From: Bordetella parapertussis
GTDB taxonomy: Bacteria; Pseudomonadota; Gammaproteobacteria; Burkholderiales; Burkholderiaceae_B
Length of the DNA stretch: 24,591 nucleotides
Assembly (NCBI GenBank): GCA_945872285.1
Contig: CAMBZR010000053.1
Location: forward strand, 1-24,591
Direction of reading: 5' to 3'
This document shows positions 1-7,316 of the stretch, piece by piece. The notes beneath the pieces were generated by a model, which was not told the DNA's origin, made no database searches, and saw nothing but the letters and a program-made list of their open reading frames with translations. The stretch's first letter is position 1; every line of letters begins with the position of its first letter. The position numbers and the translations under genes were made by a program.

Positions 1-4
1 AAGC

Positions 5-1009
5 TTACTCGGGTGTCATCTTGGCTTTTATGATGACTTCTTTCCACTTTGCGGTTTCGCTTTTGATAAAGGCGGTATAAAACTCAGGCGTGCTGCCCAC
101 CACCTCGGTTGCCATGTCGCTAATGCGTTTGTTCACTTCAGGCGTGGCCAGGACACCCGCAACTTGTTTCGATAACTGATTTACGATTTCCTTCGGTGTG
201 CCAGCGGGCGCCATAAAGCCGAACCACGCTGTAATTTCAAACTCTTTAATCCCCTGCTCAAGAACGGTCGCAACCTCGGGCTGGGCTGGTGAGCGCGCAG
301 CGCTAGTGATACCAATCGCACGAATCGCATTCGAACGAATGTAAGGCAGCAGCACGGGCGTGTTGTGGATCAAGACTTCAAACTGCCCGCCTAAGCCGTC
401 GGTTGTCATTTGCGCGCTCGACTTATAGGGGATACTGGTCATTTTGATGCCAGCGACCAAGTTTAAGAGTTCACCGGTCAAGTGCTGTGTGGTGCCTGGG
501 CCCGCTGTCCCATAGCGAATTTTGTTTGGCTCTTTTTTTGCTAAGGCAATCAGTTCTTGCATATTGTTGGCAGGAACTGAAGGGTGCACGGTAATAAAGT
601 TAGGAGTCTTAGTCGCCAGGCTGATTGGGATCAAATCCTTCGCAACATCGTAAGGCATTTTCCCGGCCATCAACGTTGGATTGACTGCGATGGGCCCGAT
701 GGTGTTGTACAAAAATGTGTAGCCGTCGGGGGCGGCTTTGGCAACGCGATCTGTGCCAATGTTGCCGGCTGCACCGACAACGTTTTCGATCACAACGGGT
801 TGGCTCCAAAGTTCAGAGAGCTTTTGACCAAGTAGCCTGATTTGTGTGTCTGGAGCGCTGCCTGGCGGCGCCGGCACGACAAATTTCACCGTTTTTTCTG
901 GCCATTTAGGCTGCGCGTGGGCGGTCTGCGTTGTTCCTAAGGCCATCATCGTCAAGAGAATCGCCGTCGTCGTAGCCAAGAGGCTGCTGAGTTGTCTAGT
1001 TAGTGTCAT
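5..1009 (-). CDS. Bug/TctC-family periplasmic solute-binding protein (Bug1)
   Basis: A 334-residue tripartite tricarboxylate transporter (TTT) binding protein, expected to bind a carboxylate in the periplasm. Residues 1-32 form a signal peptide (hydrophobic core about 10-26, A-H-A cleavage site at 30-32). The mature start W-P-E-K, the A-A-P-D-G-Y-T segment and the second ligand loop Y-G-T-A-G-P-G-T are family hallmarks. The first ligand loop is unusual: V-V-P-A-P-P-G-S-A-P-D replaces the common P-F-P-P-G-G. It is last in a minus-strand run behind the acyl-CoA ligase, dehydratase and CoA-transferase, 118 bp after the latter, so it probably captures the acid those enzymes degrade. No TctA or TctB gene is present. 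The stop codon is only 4 bp from the window edge. The family call is firm; the ligand is unknown. Confidence 0.95.
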   Translation of the reverse strand: MTLTRQLSSLLATTTAILLTMMALGTTQTAHAQPKWPEKTVKFVVPAPPGSAPDTQIRLLGQKLSELWSQPVVIENVVGAAGNIGTDRVAKAAPDGYTFLYNTIGPIAVNPTLMAGKMPYDVAKDLIPISLATKTPNFITVHPSVPANNMQELIALAKKEPNKIRYGTAGPGTTQHLTGELLNLVAGIKMTSIPYKSSAQMTTDGLGGQFEVLIHNTPVLLPYIRSNAIRAIGITSAARSPAQPEVATVLEQGIKEFEITAWFGFMAPAGTPKEIVNQLSKQVAGVLATPEVNKRISDMATEVVGSTPEFYTAFIKSETAKWKEVIIKAKMTPE

Positions 1010-1041
1010 GTCGTCTCGCTTAACGTTCAGTTTTTTTCGGA

Positions 1042-1060
1042 GCAGGTCGAGCAGACCTGC
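1042..1060. repeat. Perfect inverted repeat upstream of bug1
   Basis: GCAGGTC (1042-1048) and GACCTGC (1054-1060) are perfect 7-bp arms around a 5-bp spacer. It lies in the 118-bp gap between the CoA-transferase stop and bug1. No T-tract follows on the minus strand, so it is not a classic terminator. It could be an operator or an mRNA hairpin that sets bug1 level relative to the upstream enzymes. Confidence 0.5.
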
Positions 1061-1127
1061 ACGAAGTTTATTTTAAACAGCTTGGCCTTAGATAGGACTG
1101 CTCGCTTACCCGTAGTCAGTCACGACC

Positions 1128-2336
1128 TTATTTGATGATGGTTGGATTATGTTCGCCCAAACGGGGGGGGCGTTGACCGGGCTTGCCGGGAGTTTTCGAT
1201 AATTTGATTGGAATCCCCACACCCTGGTAGTCGGGACGCTTGACAAACATCTCACGCGCGCTGGTGTGTGGTTGTTCAAAGGCTTCTGGCACGCTATGAA
1301 CCGGCCCCGCTGCAACGCCAATCGCCATGAGCTCTTTGCAAAGCGTCGCGCGCGAAAAGTCCTTTAACGCGGCCTCCATCTCGGTGCGCAGGGCCTCGCG
1401 GTTGGTCATACGCGAAGGGTTACTGTCGAACAGTGGGTTGGCCAACAGATCTTCACGCCCAATATATTTGCAGAATTTTTTAAATTGCCCTTCGTTCACA
1501 ATCCCTAAAAATATTGTTCCATCGCCAACAGCGAAGCGGTTATAGGTCGGAATATTCGGGTGCGCGCTGCCACTTAACGCTGGGGTGTTTCCTGAAGTCA
1601 TCCAGTTTGCAGCGTGCGGAATCAGCATGCTCAGGGCCGAATCAAAGAGCGTGGATTCAACTCGCTGACCTTGCTGCGTTCGGGTGCGTGCAAATAACGC
1701 CATCATGATCCCACCAAAGGCGTTATAGCCCGTGACCTGATCGACCACCGGAACGCCAATGCGGGTGGGGCCTGAGTGTGGATCGCCGTTGATACTCATG
1801 AGTCCACACATGGCTTGCAGCACGGCGTCGTAGCCGGGCAGATTAGCCAACGGGCCCGTTGCGCCAAAGCCTGAGATGCTGCAATAGATGAGCTTAGGAA
1901 AAGCCTGAGATAGATACTCGTCGTAGCCCAGCCCCCATTTTGCCATCGTGCCGGGGACGAAATTTTCGATGAGGACATCGGCCTGCACCAGCAGGGCTTC
2001 TAGAATTGCCCGGTCAGTTGACTGACTCAGATCGAGACTTAAGCCGCGCTTGCCGCGGTTAAGCGCAGAGAAATACGCGGCCTGACCAGGCTCGACGAAA
2101 GGCGGGCCTAATAAGCGAGTCTCGTCGCCTTGCGGGGCTTCGACCTTAATCACGTCCGCACCGTGGTCTGCCAACATTTGCGCGCACAGAGGGCCTGCCA
2201 AGACGCGTGACAAATCTAGTACGCGCACACCCGCCATTGACCCTTCAAAGGCTTCTGGTGCTAGCCAGGCCTGCGCGGTTAACAGGTCTGGCGCCAGATC
2301 GTCAGACGACTGGCCAGCGTGGTCGAGTGTGGACAT
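1128..2336 (-). CDS. CaiB/BaiF (class III) CoA-transferase
   Basis: A 402-residue family III CoA-transferase, which moves CoA between a CoA ester and a free acid through an aspartyl-CoA anhydride. Visible marks are V-L-D-L-S-R-V-L-A-G-P near 39-49, G-A-D-V-I-K-V-E at 59-66, N-R-G-K-R at 93-97, and P-G-Y-D with Asp170 as the expected catalytic residue. The length is usual for the family. About 34 residues precede the conserved start; the chosen ATG lies 5 bp after the dehydratase stop, supporting co-translation, though a later start is possible. Its place beside a ligase and a dehydratase suggests that it recycles CoA within the same pathway. The acid pair is not predictable; related enzymes act on oxalate, carnitine, mesaconate or bile acids. 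Confidence 0.93.
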   Translation of the reverse strand: MSTLDHAGQSSDDLAPDLLTAQAWLAPEAFEGSMAGVRVLDLSRVLAGPLCAQMLADHGADVIKVEAPQGDETRLLGPPFVEPGQAAYFSALNRGKRGLSLDLSQSTDRAILEALLVQADVLIENFVPGTMAKWGLGYDEYLSQAFPKLIYCSISGFGATGPLANLPGYDAVLQAMCGLMSINGDPHSGPTRIGVPVVDQVTGYNAFGGIMMALFARTRTQQGQRVESTLFDSALSMLIPHAANWMTSGNTPALSGSAHPNIPTYNRFAVGDGTIFLGIVNEGQFKKFCKYIGREDLLANPLFDSNPSRMTNREALRTEMEAALKDFSRATLCKELMAIGVAAGPVHSVPEAFEQPHTSAREMFVKRPDYQGVGIPIKLSKTPGKPGQRPPRLGEHNPTIIK

Positions 2337-2341
2337 CGTTT

Positions 2342-3487
2342 TTAGCCTCGCGAAGGCAGTTGCACAATGGCAGAGCCTAACACGGACAGTTCATGGTTTT
2401 GGTTGTGTGCCTCTTGGGTGACTGCGATCAGGCAACGATCACCCTCTTTATATTTCTTCGTGACTTTGGCCCGAATAAAGAGCATGTCGCCGGCCGGATT
2501 ATGGCGCCTGATTTTGCAGTCTGCCTGACGTAAAAAACCTTCATCGCCCATCCAGTTCGTCAGCTGATGCATCAGCCAAGAGCTACGCTCTGGGCCGTAG
2601 TCGTAAGCACCGGGCGCACCGACTTCAAGGGCAAACTCTGCTTCCCAGTGCACGCGCTCTGGTACGTCTGGTACGCCGAACCGATTTTTAATACCCACGC
2701 CGGGATGCGCATCGATCAGTTGCCACGCGAGTTTATTGGCGCGAATATACAAACCACCCCAGCCCTGAGCATAGGCGATAAAGCCTGTGACGGTCATCGG
2801 ACCCTTAAACAGTACGGGAAGCTCATCGCCTTCTTGAACGTCTTCCCAGTAACGCGTGTTGGCACCGCGAATTTCTTCTGCTGCATAAAGTTTGTAGGCG
2901 TCTTGTAGCTGTTCGTCGGTATAGGGCACGACGCCTTTTTCTTGCACCTCGGCGTACTTGGTGCCTTTCTCTCGCGCATGATCGCGCTCGGTACGAAAGC
3001 ACCAGGTGTCAGCCTCAGCAAGCTTGTCGCCGGTTTGATTAAAGAAATCAACGTGGTAAGTTTGTTGAATCGCCTTGCCAGCAAAACGGGTATCGTGCTC
3101 AACAAGATCTTTTAAATACGCCTCTGTGCTGATGACATCGTTACGCTTGGCGTGCTGATGCCAGACCCAGTTTGAGCCTGACCACATGGCATGCACTCCG
3201 GGTAAGCCACCAACATAGCCCGAGACAATGCGACTCGTAGAGTACAAAAAACTTGGCAAGGCGATGATCCCGCCGTGTGTGGTTTTGGCCGCGTATTCTG
3301 GATCGCACCAAAGCGGGTTGTCATCACCGATGCCATGCGCATAGTGCCGAATATTGTCGCGTGTGGCCTCATAACACCAGGGCTCTGCAGTTGAGCCGAT
3401 TTTGACACCGAGACGGCGCTTCAAATCTTCGAGCCCTTGCTCGGTGATTTTTGGAAAACTGCGTTGGCCGATTAAGGATGACGACAT
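2342..3487 (-). CDS. MaoC/FAS1-type double hot-dog acyl-CoA dehydratase (enoyl-CoA hydratase-like)
   Basis: A 381-residue double hot-dog protein. The N-terminal half resembles the MaoC dehydratase N-terminal (FAS1-like) domain, and the C-terminal half is a second MaoC-like fold starting near T-R-Y-W-E-D-V-Q-E-G-D at about 209. The segment H-G-I-G-D-D-N-P-L-W-C-D at 51-62, followed by Y-A-A-K-T-T-H-G-G-I-I-A, matches the hydratase-2 region; H51 and D55/D56 are candidate catalytic residues. Relatives reversibly hydrate enoyl-CoA esters, including mesaconyl-CoA. A strong ribosome site, CGAGGAGC at 3493-3500 on the complement, sits 5 bp before the ATG and fixes the start. It lies between the ligase (87-bp gap) and the CoA-transferase (5-bp gap), so it probably acts on a CoA ester formed by one of them. 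Confidence 0.9.
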   Translation of the reverse strand: MSSSLIGQRSFPKITEQGLEDLKRRLGVKIGSTAEPWCYEATRDNIRHYAHGIGDDNPLWCDPEYAAKTTHGGIIALPSFLYSTSRIVSGYVGGLPGVHAMWSGSNWVWHQHAKRNDVISTEAYLKDLVEHDTRFAGKAIQQTYHVDFFNQTGDKLAEADTWCFRTERDHAREKGTKYAEVQEKGVVPYTDEQLQDAYKLYAAEEIRGANTRYWEDVQEGDELPVLFKGPMTVTGFIAYAQGWGGLYIRANKLAWQLIDAHPGVGIKNRFGVPDVPERVHWEAEFALEVGAPGAYDYGPERSSWLMHQLTNWMGDEGFLRQADCKIRRHNPAGDMLFIRAKVTKKYKEGDRCLIAVTQEAHNQNHELSVLGSAIVQLPSRG

Positions 3488-3552
3488 ATAAAGCTCCTCG
3501 TGATTTTTTTAAAGAATTCTGCGACTTAACGAATACTCGGGTGCGCTCGAAG

Positions 3553-3579
3553 GCTAAAAAATCTGTGTGTGTTTTTAGC
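3553..3579. repeat. Inverted repeat spanning the acyl-CoA ligase stop codon
   Basis: GCTAAAAA (3553-3560) and TTTTTAGC (3572-3579) are perfect 8-bp arms around an 11-bp GT-rich spacer. The repeat overlaps the TAA of the upstream ligase gene. In the minus-strand mRNA it would form an AU-rich hairpin just past the ligase. It is too weak for a confident terminator, but could slow ribosomes or act as a partial terminator or processing site before the dehydratase gene. Confidence 0.4.
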
Positions 3580-5113
3580 TTTCTTGTTCGCGTAGTTTTT
3601 TTCGATGAATTTTTCCGGCGGGTGTTTTAGGTAGCTCTGAGACAAAAGTGATGTGGCGGGGATATTCATGCTGGCTTAAGCGTGTTTTGACTAAGTCTTG
3701 AAGCTCTTGAATGAATTTGGCGTCACCCGGCCGGTTGCTGACCACAAAGGCCTTGACTGCTTGGCCGCGCAGCGTATCGGGTACACCAATGGCGGCCGCT
3801 TCTTGTGCATCAGGGTGTTTGAGGATGGCGTCTTCGATCTCGACCGCACTCATGGTCCAGCCTGCTGAAATGATGACATCATCAGCTCGGCCGCCATGAA
3901 AAAAATAGCCATCGACGTCAGTGTGCCCAAGATCTTTTGTGGCGAGCCATTGCCCTTTGCGCCACACTTTGATTTCGCCCGTCATGTTTGCGGGGCACGG
4001 CTGTCCGGCTGCGTCTTGTACTTGCACCTTTGCACCGGGGATGGGCTTGCCCAAGGCGCCGCGCTTGACTTCAAAATCTTCGGCGCCGGGGTAGCTGACC
4101 AAAATGACACCGATTTCGGTCGTGCCATACATGCTGCAGACGTTCAGGCCAAAGGTCTGTTTGATAAAGTCTTCGGTGGCGCTGTCGATTGGTTCGCCGG
4201 TAAAAGACATTTTTGTTAACGCGTACGACTGCTCGGTTGCAGTGCCTGCATTTTTCATCATTCGGTAATGCGTGGCAGCGGCCGAGATATTTGTGAAGTG
4301 GTGTCTGGCAAGCCCCTGCAAGAGCAGTGTGGCGTTGAATTTACCCGCAAAAGAGCCGATGGTAAGACCCAGAGCCATGGGCGCTAGCGTGCCGTGCCAT
4401 AACCCGTGGCCCCATGCAGGTGAAGACGGGCACATAAAACGGTCGCCTGGCCGCAAACCTGTACCGTACAGCGCTGCGACCATCAGGGTGACGATCGAAC
4501 GGTGCGTGTGTTTGACGGCTTCGGGCAGTTCGCGCGTGGTGCCAGAGGTGTACTGGTACATCGCATAGTCGGTCGCTTTTGTATCGACTTGAAAATCTTC
4601 TGGGTATTGATAGAGCTCAGCCAGAAGCGTGTCATCGGCCAACAAGGTGCTAGCTTGAAATTGTGCCGAAACGATGTTGATTTTTTCTGCGTTGGTGAAG
4701 AGCAGGCTAGGCTGGCAGTCTGCGATTCTGAGGGTCAAACCATCGGGTCCAAAAAGGGTGAACAACGGGACTGCGATGGCGCCGGCCTTCATGATGCCGA
4801 ACAAACAGGTGTAAAAAGCGAGTGAGGGCTCAAGCATCACTGCGACCCGATCGCCAGGCTTGATGTTCTTTGCCTTTAAAAAATGAGCCATCTGTGACGA
4901 GCGTGCAGCTAGCTGGCTGTAAGCGATCACTTCATCGGGCGCATCCGCGCGCAGGACAATGACCGCGGTTTGTTCGCTTTTGGCGTATCGGTCGACGCAT
5001 TCATGAGAAATATTGAGTTGTTCGCGCGTACCTTCAAATAAATCCCATAACCGTTCGCTTGAAAAGTTTGCCTGTGCCTGTGCGTAAGAGGTGAAGCCGG
5101 TCAGTTTGGTCAT
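3575..5113 (-). CDS. AMP-dependent acyl-CoA synthetase/ligase
   Basis: A 512-residue adenylate-forming enzyme that would activate a carboxylic acid to its acyl-AMP and then acyl-CoA in the cytoplasm. Core motifs are visible: an A3-like phosphate loop Y-T-S-G-T-T-R-E-L-P at 188-197, A5 S-M-Y-G-T-T-E at 327-333, the A7-like H-G-G-R-A-D-D-V-I region, and A10 K-T-P-A-G-K with catalytic Lys501. The phosphate loop departs from the common S-G-T-T-G-x-P-K pattern, with R-E-L-P-E-A-V-K instead. It is first in the minus-strand run and would start the pathway. The best promoter is TTGACA at 5194-5199 with a -10 at 5171-5176, giving a leader of about 50 nt. No strong ribosome site is seen at the chosen ATG. 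The substrate is not predictable. Confidence 0.92.
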   Translation of the reverse strand: MTKLTGFTSYAQAQANFSSERLWDLFEGTREQLNISHECVDRYAKSEQTAVIVLRADAPDEVIAYSQLAARSSQMAHFLKAKNIKPGDRVAVMLEPSLAFYTCLFGIMKAGAIAVPLFTLFGPDGLTLRIADCQPSLLFTNAEKINIVSAQFQASTLLADDTLLAELYQYPEDFQVDTKATDYAMYQYTSGTTRELPEAVKHTHRSIVTLMVAALYGTGLRPGDRFMCPSSPAWGHGLWHGTLAPMALGLTIGSFAGKFNATLLLQGLARHHFTNISAAATHYRMMKNAGTATEQSYALTKMSFTGEPIDSATEDFIKQTFGLNVCSMYGTTEIGVILVSYPGAEDFEVKRGALGKPIPGAKVQVQDAAGQPCPANMTGEIKVWRKGQWLATKDLGHTDVDGYFFHGGRADDVIISAGWTMSAVEIEDAILKHPDAQEAAAIGVPDTLRGQAVKAFVVSNRPGDAKFIQELQDLVKTRLSQHEYPRHITFVSELPKTPAGKIHRKKLREQES

Positions 5114-5170
5114 CGGTTGCGCATGTGCAGAATAGGGTGAGCTCCAGCCTCGGCCGACCTTGTGTGTCTA

Positions 5171-5199
5171 ACTTTATCGTTTGCCTCATTTATTGTCAA
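5171..5199 (-). promoter_or_regulatory. Predicted sigma-70 promoter for the ligase-dehydratase-CoA-transferase-bug1 unit
   Basis: On the complement, a perfect -35 TTGACA (5194-5199) and a -10 TAAAGT (5171-5176, 4 of 6 consensus) are separated by exactly 17 bp. Transcription would start near 5164, about 50 nt before the ligase ATG. It shares its -35 bases with the divergent promoter of the regulator gene. Confidence 0.6.
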
Positions 5200-5221
5200 A
5201 TAGCTAATATCATTGTATTAG
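5193..5221 (+). promoter_or_regulatory. Predicted sigma-70 promoter for iclR-type regulator and metE-like gene
   Basis: TTGTCA (5193-5198) and TATTAG (5216-5221, 4 of 6 consensus) are spaced by 17 bp. The -35 overlaps the -35 of the divergent promoter, and the -10 lies inside the palindrome at 5212-5227. Transcription would start near 5228. Confidence 0.45.
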
Positions 5222-5227
5222 TACAAT
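5212..5227. promoter_or_regulatory. Candidate IclR-family operator (perfect palindrome)
   Basis: ATTGTA-TTAG-TACAAT is a perfect inverted repeat with 6-bp arms. It covers the predicted -10 of the regulator's own promoter and lies about 48-63 bp upstream of the predicted start of the divergent unit. This position would allow autorepression together with activation of the catabolic genes, as known for some IclR-family regulators. Binding is inferred, not shown. Confidence 0.5.
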
Positions 5228-5286
5228 AAAAGCAATAATATAAAAAATAGATATCCCCTCCTCCCCTCGGGCGCACAGGATTCCGA

Positions 5287-6102
5287 ATGAAACAAGGCGA
5301 TCAAACAGAATGGTCAGCGAGTCAGGTCGGGCAGCCTGACTTATTGGTCACGTCTGGCCCGCGCATCCGTCCTGTGCCGGCCGTGTCGCGTTCGATTGCG
5401 ATTTTGCGTCTGCTTGGCAAAACGCGTACCCCGCTGGGTGTGAACGCAATTGCTCAAGCTTTAGGCTTGGTGCCCAGTACGTGCTTACATATTTTGCGCG
5501 CGTTGGTCGAAGAAAAACTCGTCGCTTTTGATCAACAAAGCAAGCACTACCGCTTAGGAATAGGCATGGTGGCTCTGGCACGCAGTGCGATCGACTCGCA
5601 TGCCTTTGCCAGTCTCATTCAAGCCGGGCTTGACGACCTCTCGAGCCACTACAAGGTGACTGCAATCGCCGTTGATGTCACCAACCCCGATCAAATGGTG
5701 GTGGTGGCCCTGTCGCGCTCGTCTATCCCGTTTAGGCTCCATGTCGATGTCGGCAGCGTCTTTCCCTCGCTTTTAAGCGCGACCGGGCGCCTGGTCGCTG
5801 CCTTTAGTGGGCAAACTCGCGCCCAACTCAAAACTCGTTTTGACAAGCTACGTTGGGCCGGGCCACTAGATTTTGATACCTGGCACCAAGAAGTCCGTCA
5901 GGCTGCACAGGATGACCATAGTATCGACCGTGGAACCTACATCGCTGGCGTCACAATCGTCGCGGTCCCTGTGCGTCAACAAAGTAAGCCTCCTACGCAC
6001 ACAATTGTTTGCGCCAGCATGATGAATCAGTTGACCGAGGCTGACCTAAGCTCTTTAATCCACGTCATGAGATTTCAAGCCGCGCTCGCAACCGGCCCTT
6101 AA
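5287..6102 (+). CDS. IclR-family transcriptional regulator
   Basis: A 271-residue IclR-type regulator. Residues about 31-92 form the winged helix-turn-helix, with V-S-R-S-I-A-I-L-R-L-L opening it, A-I-A-Q-A-L-G-L-V-P-S-T as the turn and recognition helix, and Y-R-L-G at the wing end. The remaining C-terminal part is the effector-binding domain, which in this family senses small organic acids or their derivatives. AGGA at 5277-5280, 6 bp before the ATG, supports the start. It is transcribed away from the ligase unit and towards the metE-like gene 26 bp downstream. It probably controls both, through the palindrome at 5212-5227, in response to the pathway substrate or an intermediate. The family is certain; effector and sign of regulation are unknown. 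Confidence 0.93.
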   Translation: MKQGDQTEWSASQVGQPDLLVTSGPRIRPVPAVSRSIAILRLLGKTRTPLGVNAIAQALGLVPSTCLHILRALVEEKLVAFDQQSKHYRLGIGMVALARSAIDSHAFASLIQAGLDDLSSHYKVTAIAVDVTNPDQMVVVALSRSSIPFRLHVDVGSVFPSLLSATGRLVAAFSGQTRAQLKTRFDKLRWAGPLDFDTWHQEVRQAAQDDHSIDRGTYIAGVTIVAVPVRQQSKPPTHTIVCASMMNQLTEADLSSLIHVMRFQAALATGP

Positions 6103-6128
6103 AAAAACCGAAGGAAGACAAGCGAACC

Positions 6129-7295
6129 ATGCAACACAGCCGCGAACGAATACTAACCACCCACACCGGAAGCCTGCCCCGACCCGCAGAGCTCGTAAAA
6201 CTGTATGCCCGACGTGCGAATGGCGAGCCCATCGACGAGGCGTTGCTCGCATCCGCCGGCCACCACGCCATGCAAGACAGTGTCGCGCGGCAGTTGGCGA
6301 ATGGAATCGATATCGGCAATAACGGCGAGCAGCAACGCGAGGGTTTCTTTTTGTATGTGCAACGACGCATGTCTGGTTTTTCAGGCAGCTGGAAGCGCTG
6401 GTCGCGCGGTGACGTTGAGCGTTATCCAGAATTTAAGCAGATGATGGCTGTGCAGGCTGGCGACAAAGTCGCTGTTAGTAATTTCTTGCCTCCCCGTGTC
6501 ACAGGTGAGATTCGTTATATCGACCCTGCGCTCGCCGCCTCTGAGGCTATCGATTTCAAGACTGAGCTTGCCGGGCGTCAAACAAAGTTTACTGAGGCTT
6601 TTTTAACAGCCCCCTCGCCGGGCATCATTGCCTCCGCCTGCAAAAACGAACACTACGACACCGAAGAGTCGTACCTTGCGGCGCTCGCCGAAGCTTTGCG
6701 GTTGGAATACGAGGCCATTGTCAATAACGGCTTCATCTTACAAATTGATTGCCCCGATCTTGCGCTTGAACGTCACGTCTCATATCACGAGGAATCTGAC
6801 GCGAAATTTATAGGTTTCATTGAACGTGTCGTCAGCGCCATCAATACCGCGCTTAGAAATATCCCGCGTGAGCGAGTGCGCATGCACGTGTGCTGGGGCA
6901 ATTACGAAGGCCCGCACGATTGCGATGTCCCTCTGCGCAAAATCTGGCCCGTGATCAGCCAGACCAACGTTGGGGGGTTCGTATTGCCCTTTGCCAATGC
7001 CCGACATGCTCACGAAATGAAAGTGCTGCGCGAGCGGCCCTTAGCAGACGATCAGATCATCGTTGCGGGTGTCATCGATGTCCTGACTAATTTTATTGAA
7101 CACCCTGAAGTCGTGGCCGAGCGGCTAGAGCGTTGTGCTGCCGAGGTCGGCGACCCGACGCGCGTACTCGCTGGAACTGACTGTGGGTTCGATACCTCAG
7201 CAGGAATGGGGCGGGTGGCCACCGATGTGGTCTGGGCCAAACTGCGCACCCTAGCCGAAGGCGCGCGCCTTGCAAGTGAACGGTTAATCAAATAA
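6129..7295 (+). CDS. MetE-like zinc methyl/alkyl-transferase (cobalamin-independent methionine synthase II family)
   Basis: A 388-residue protein equivalent to the catalytic C-terminal barrel of MetE, without the duplicated N-terminal domain. H-T-G-S-L-P-R-P at 12-19 opens the barrel. The zinc site is visible as H253-V-C255 and C352 in T-D-C-G-F. A Glu ligand would be expected just before the F-A-N-x-R-H segment, but residue 287 there is Pro. Family members include methionine synthases and epoxyalkane:coenzyme M transferase, so the chemistry is thiol alkylation, not necessarily methionine synthesis. AAGGAAGA at 6111-6118 precedes the ATG. It follows the regulator by 26 bp and faces away from the CoA-ester genes, which suggests demethylation or thiol conjugation of the same substrate. 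The exact reaction is unknown. Confidence 0.85.
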   Translation: MQHSRERILTTHTGSLPRPAELVKLYARRANGEPIDEALLASAGHHAMQDSVARQLANGIDIGNNGEQQREGFFLYVQRRMSGFSGSWKRWSRGDVERYPEFKQMMAVQAGDKVAVSNFLPPRVTGEIRYIDPALAASEAIDFKTELAGRQTKFTEAFLTAPSPGIIASACKNEHYDTEESYLAALAEALRLEYEAIVNNGFILQIDCPDLALERHVSYHEESDAKFIGFIERVVSAINTALRNIPRERVRMHVCWGNYEGPHDCDVPLRKIWPVISQTNVGGFVLPFANARHAHEMKVLRERPLADDQIIVAGVIDVLTNFIEHPEVVAERLERCAAEVGDPTRVLAGTDCGFDTSAGMGRVATDVVWAKLRTLAEGARLASERLIK

Positions 7296-7316
7296 GCAAA
7301 GCAGAGCGGTCATCCG

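Noticed and set aside
1..6. HindIII site at the first base as a cloning boundary
   Set aside because: A single AAGCTT at the window edge is easily chance; no vector sequence is seen.
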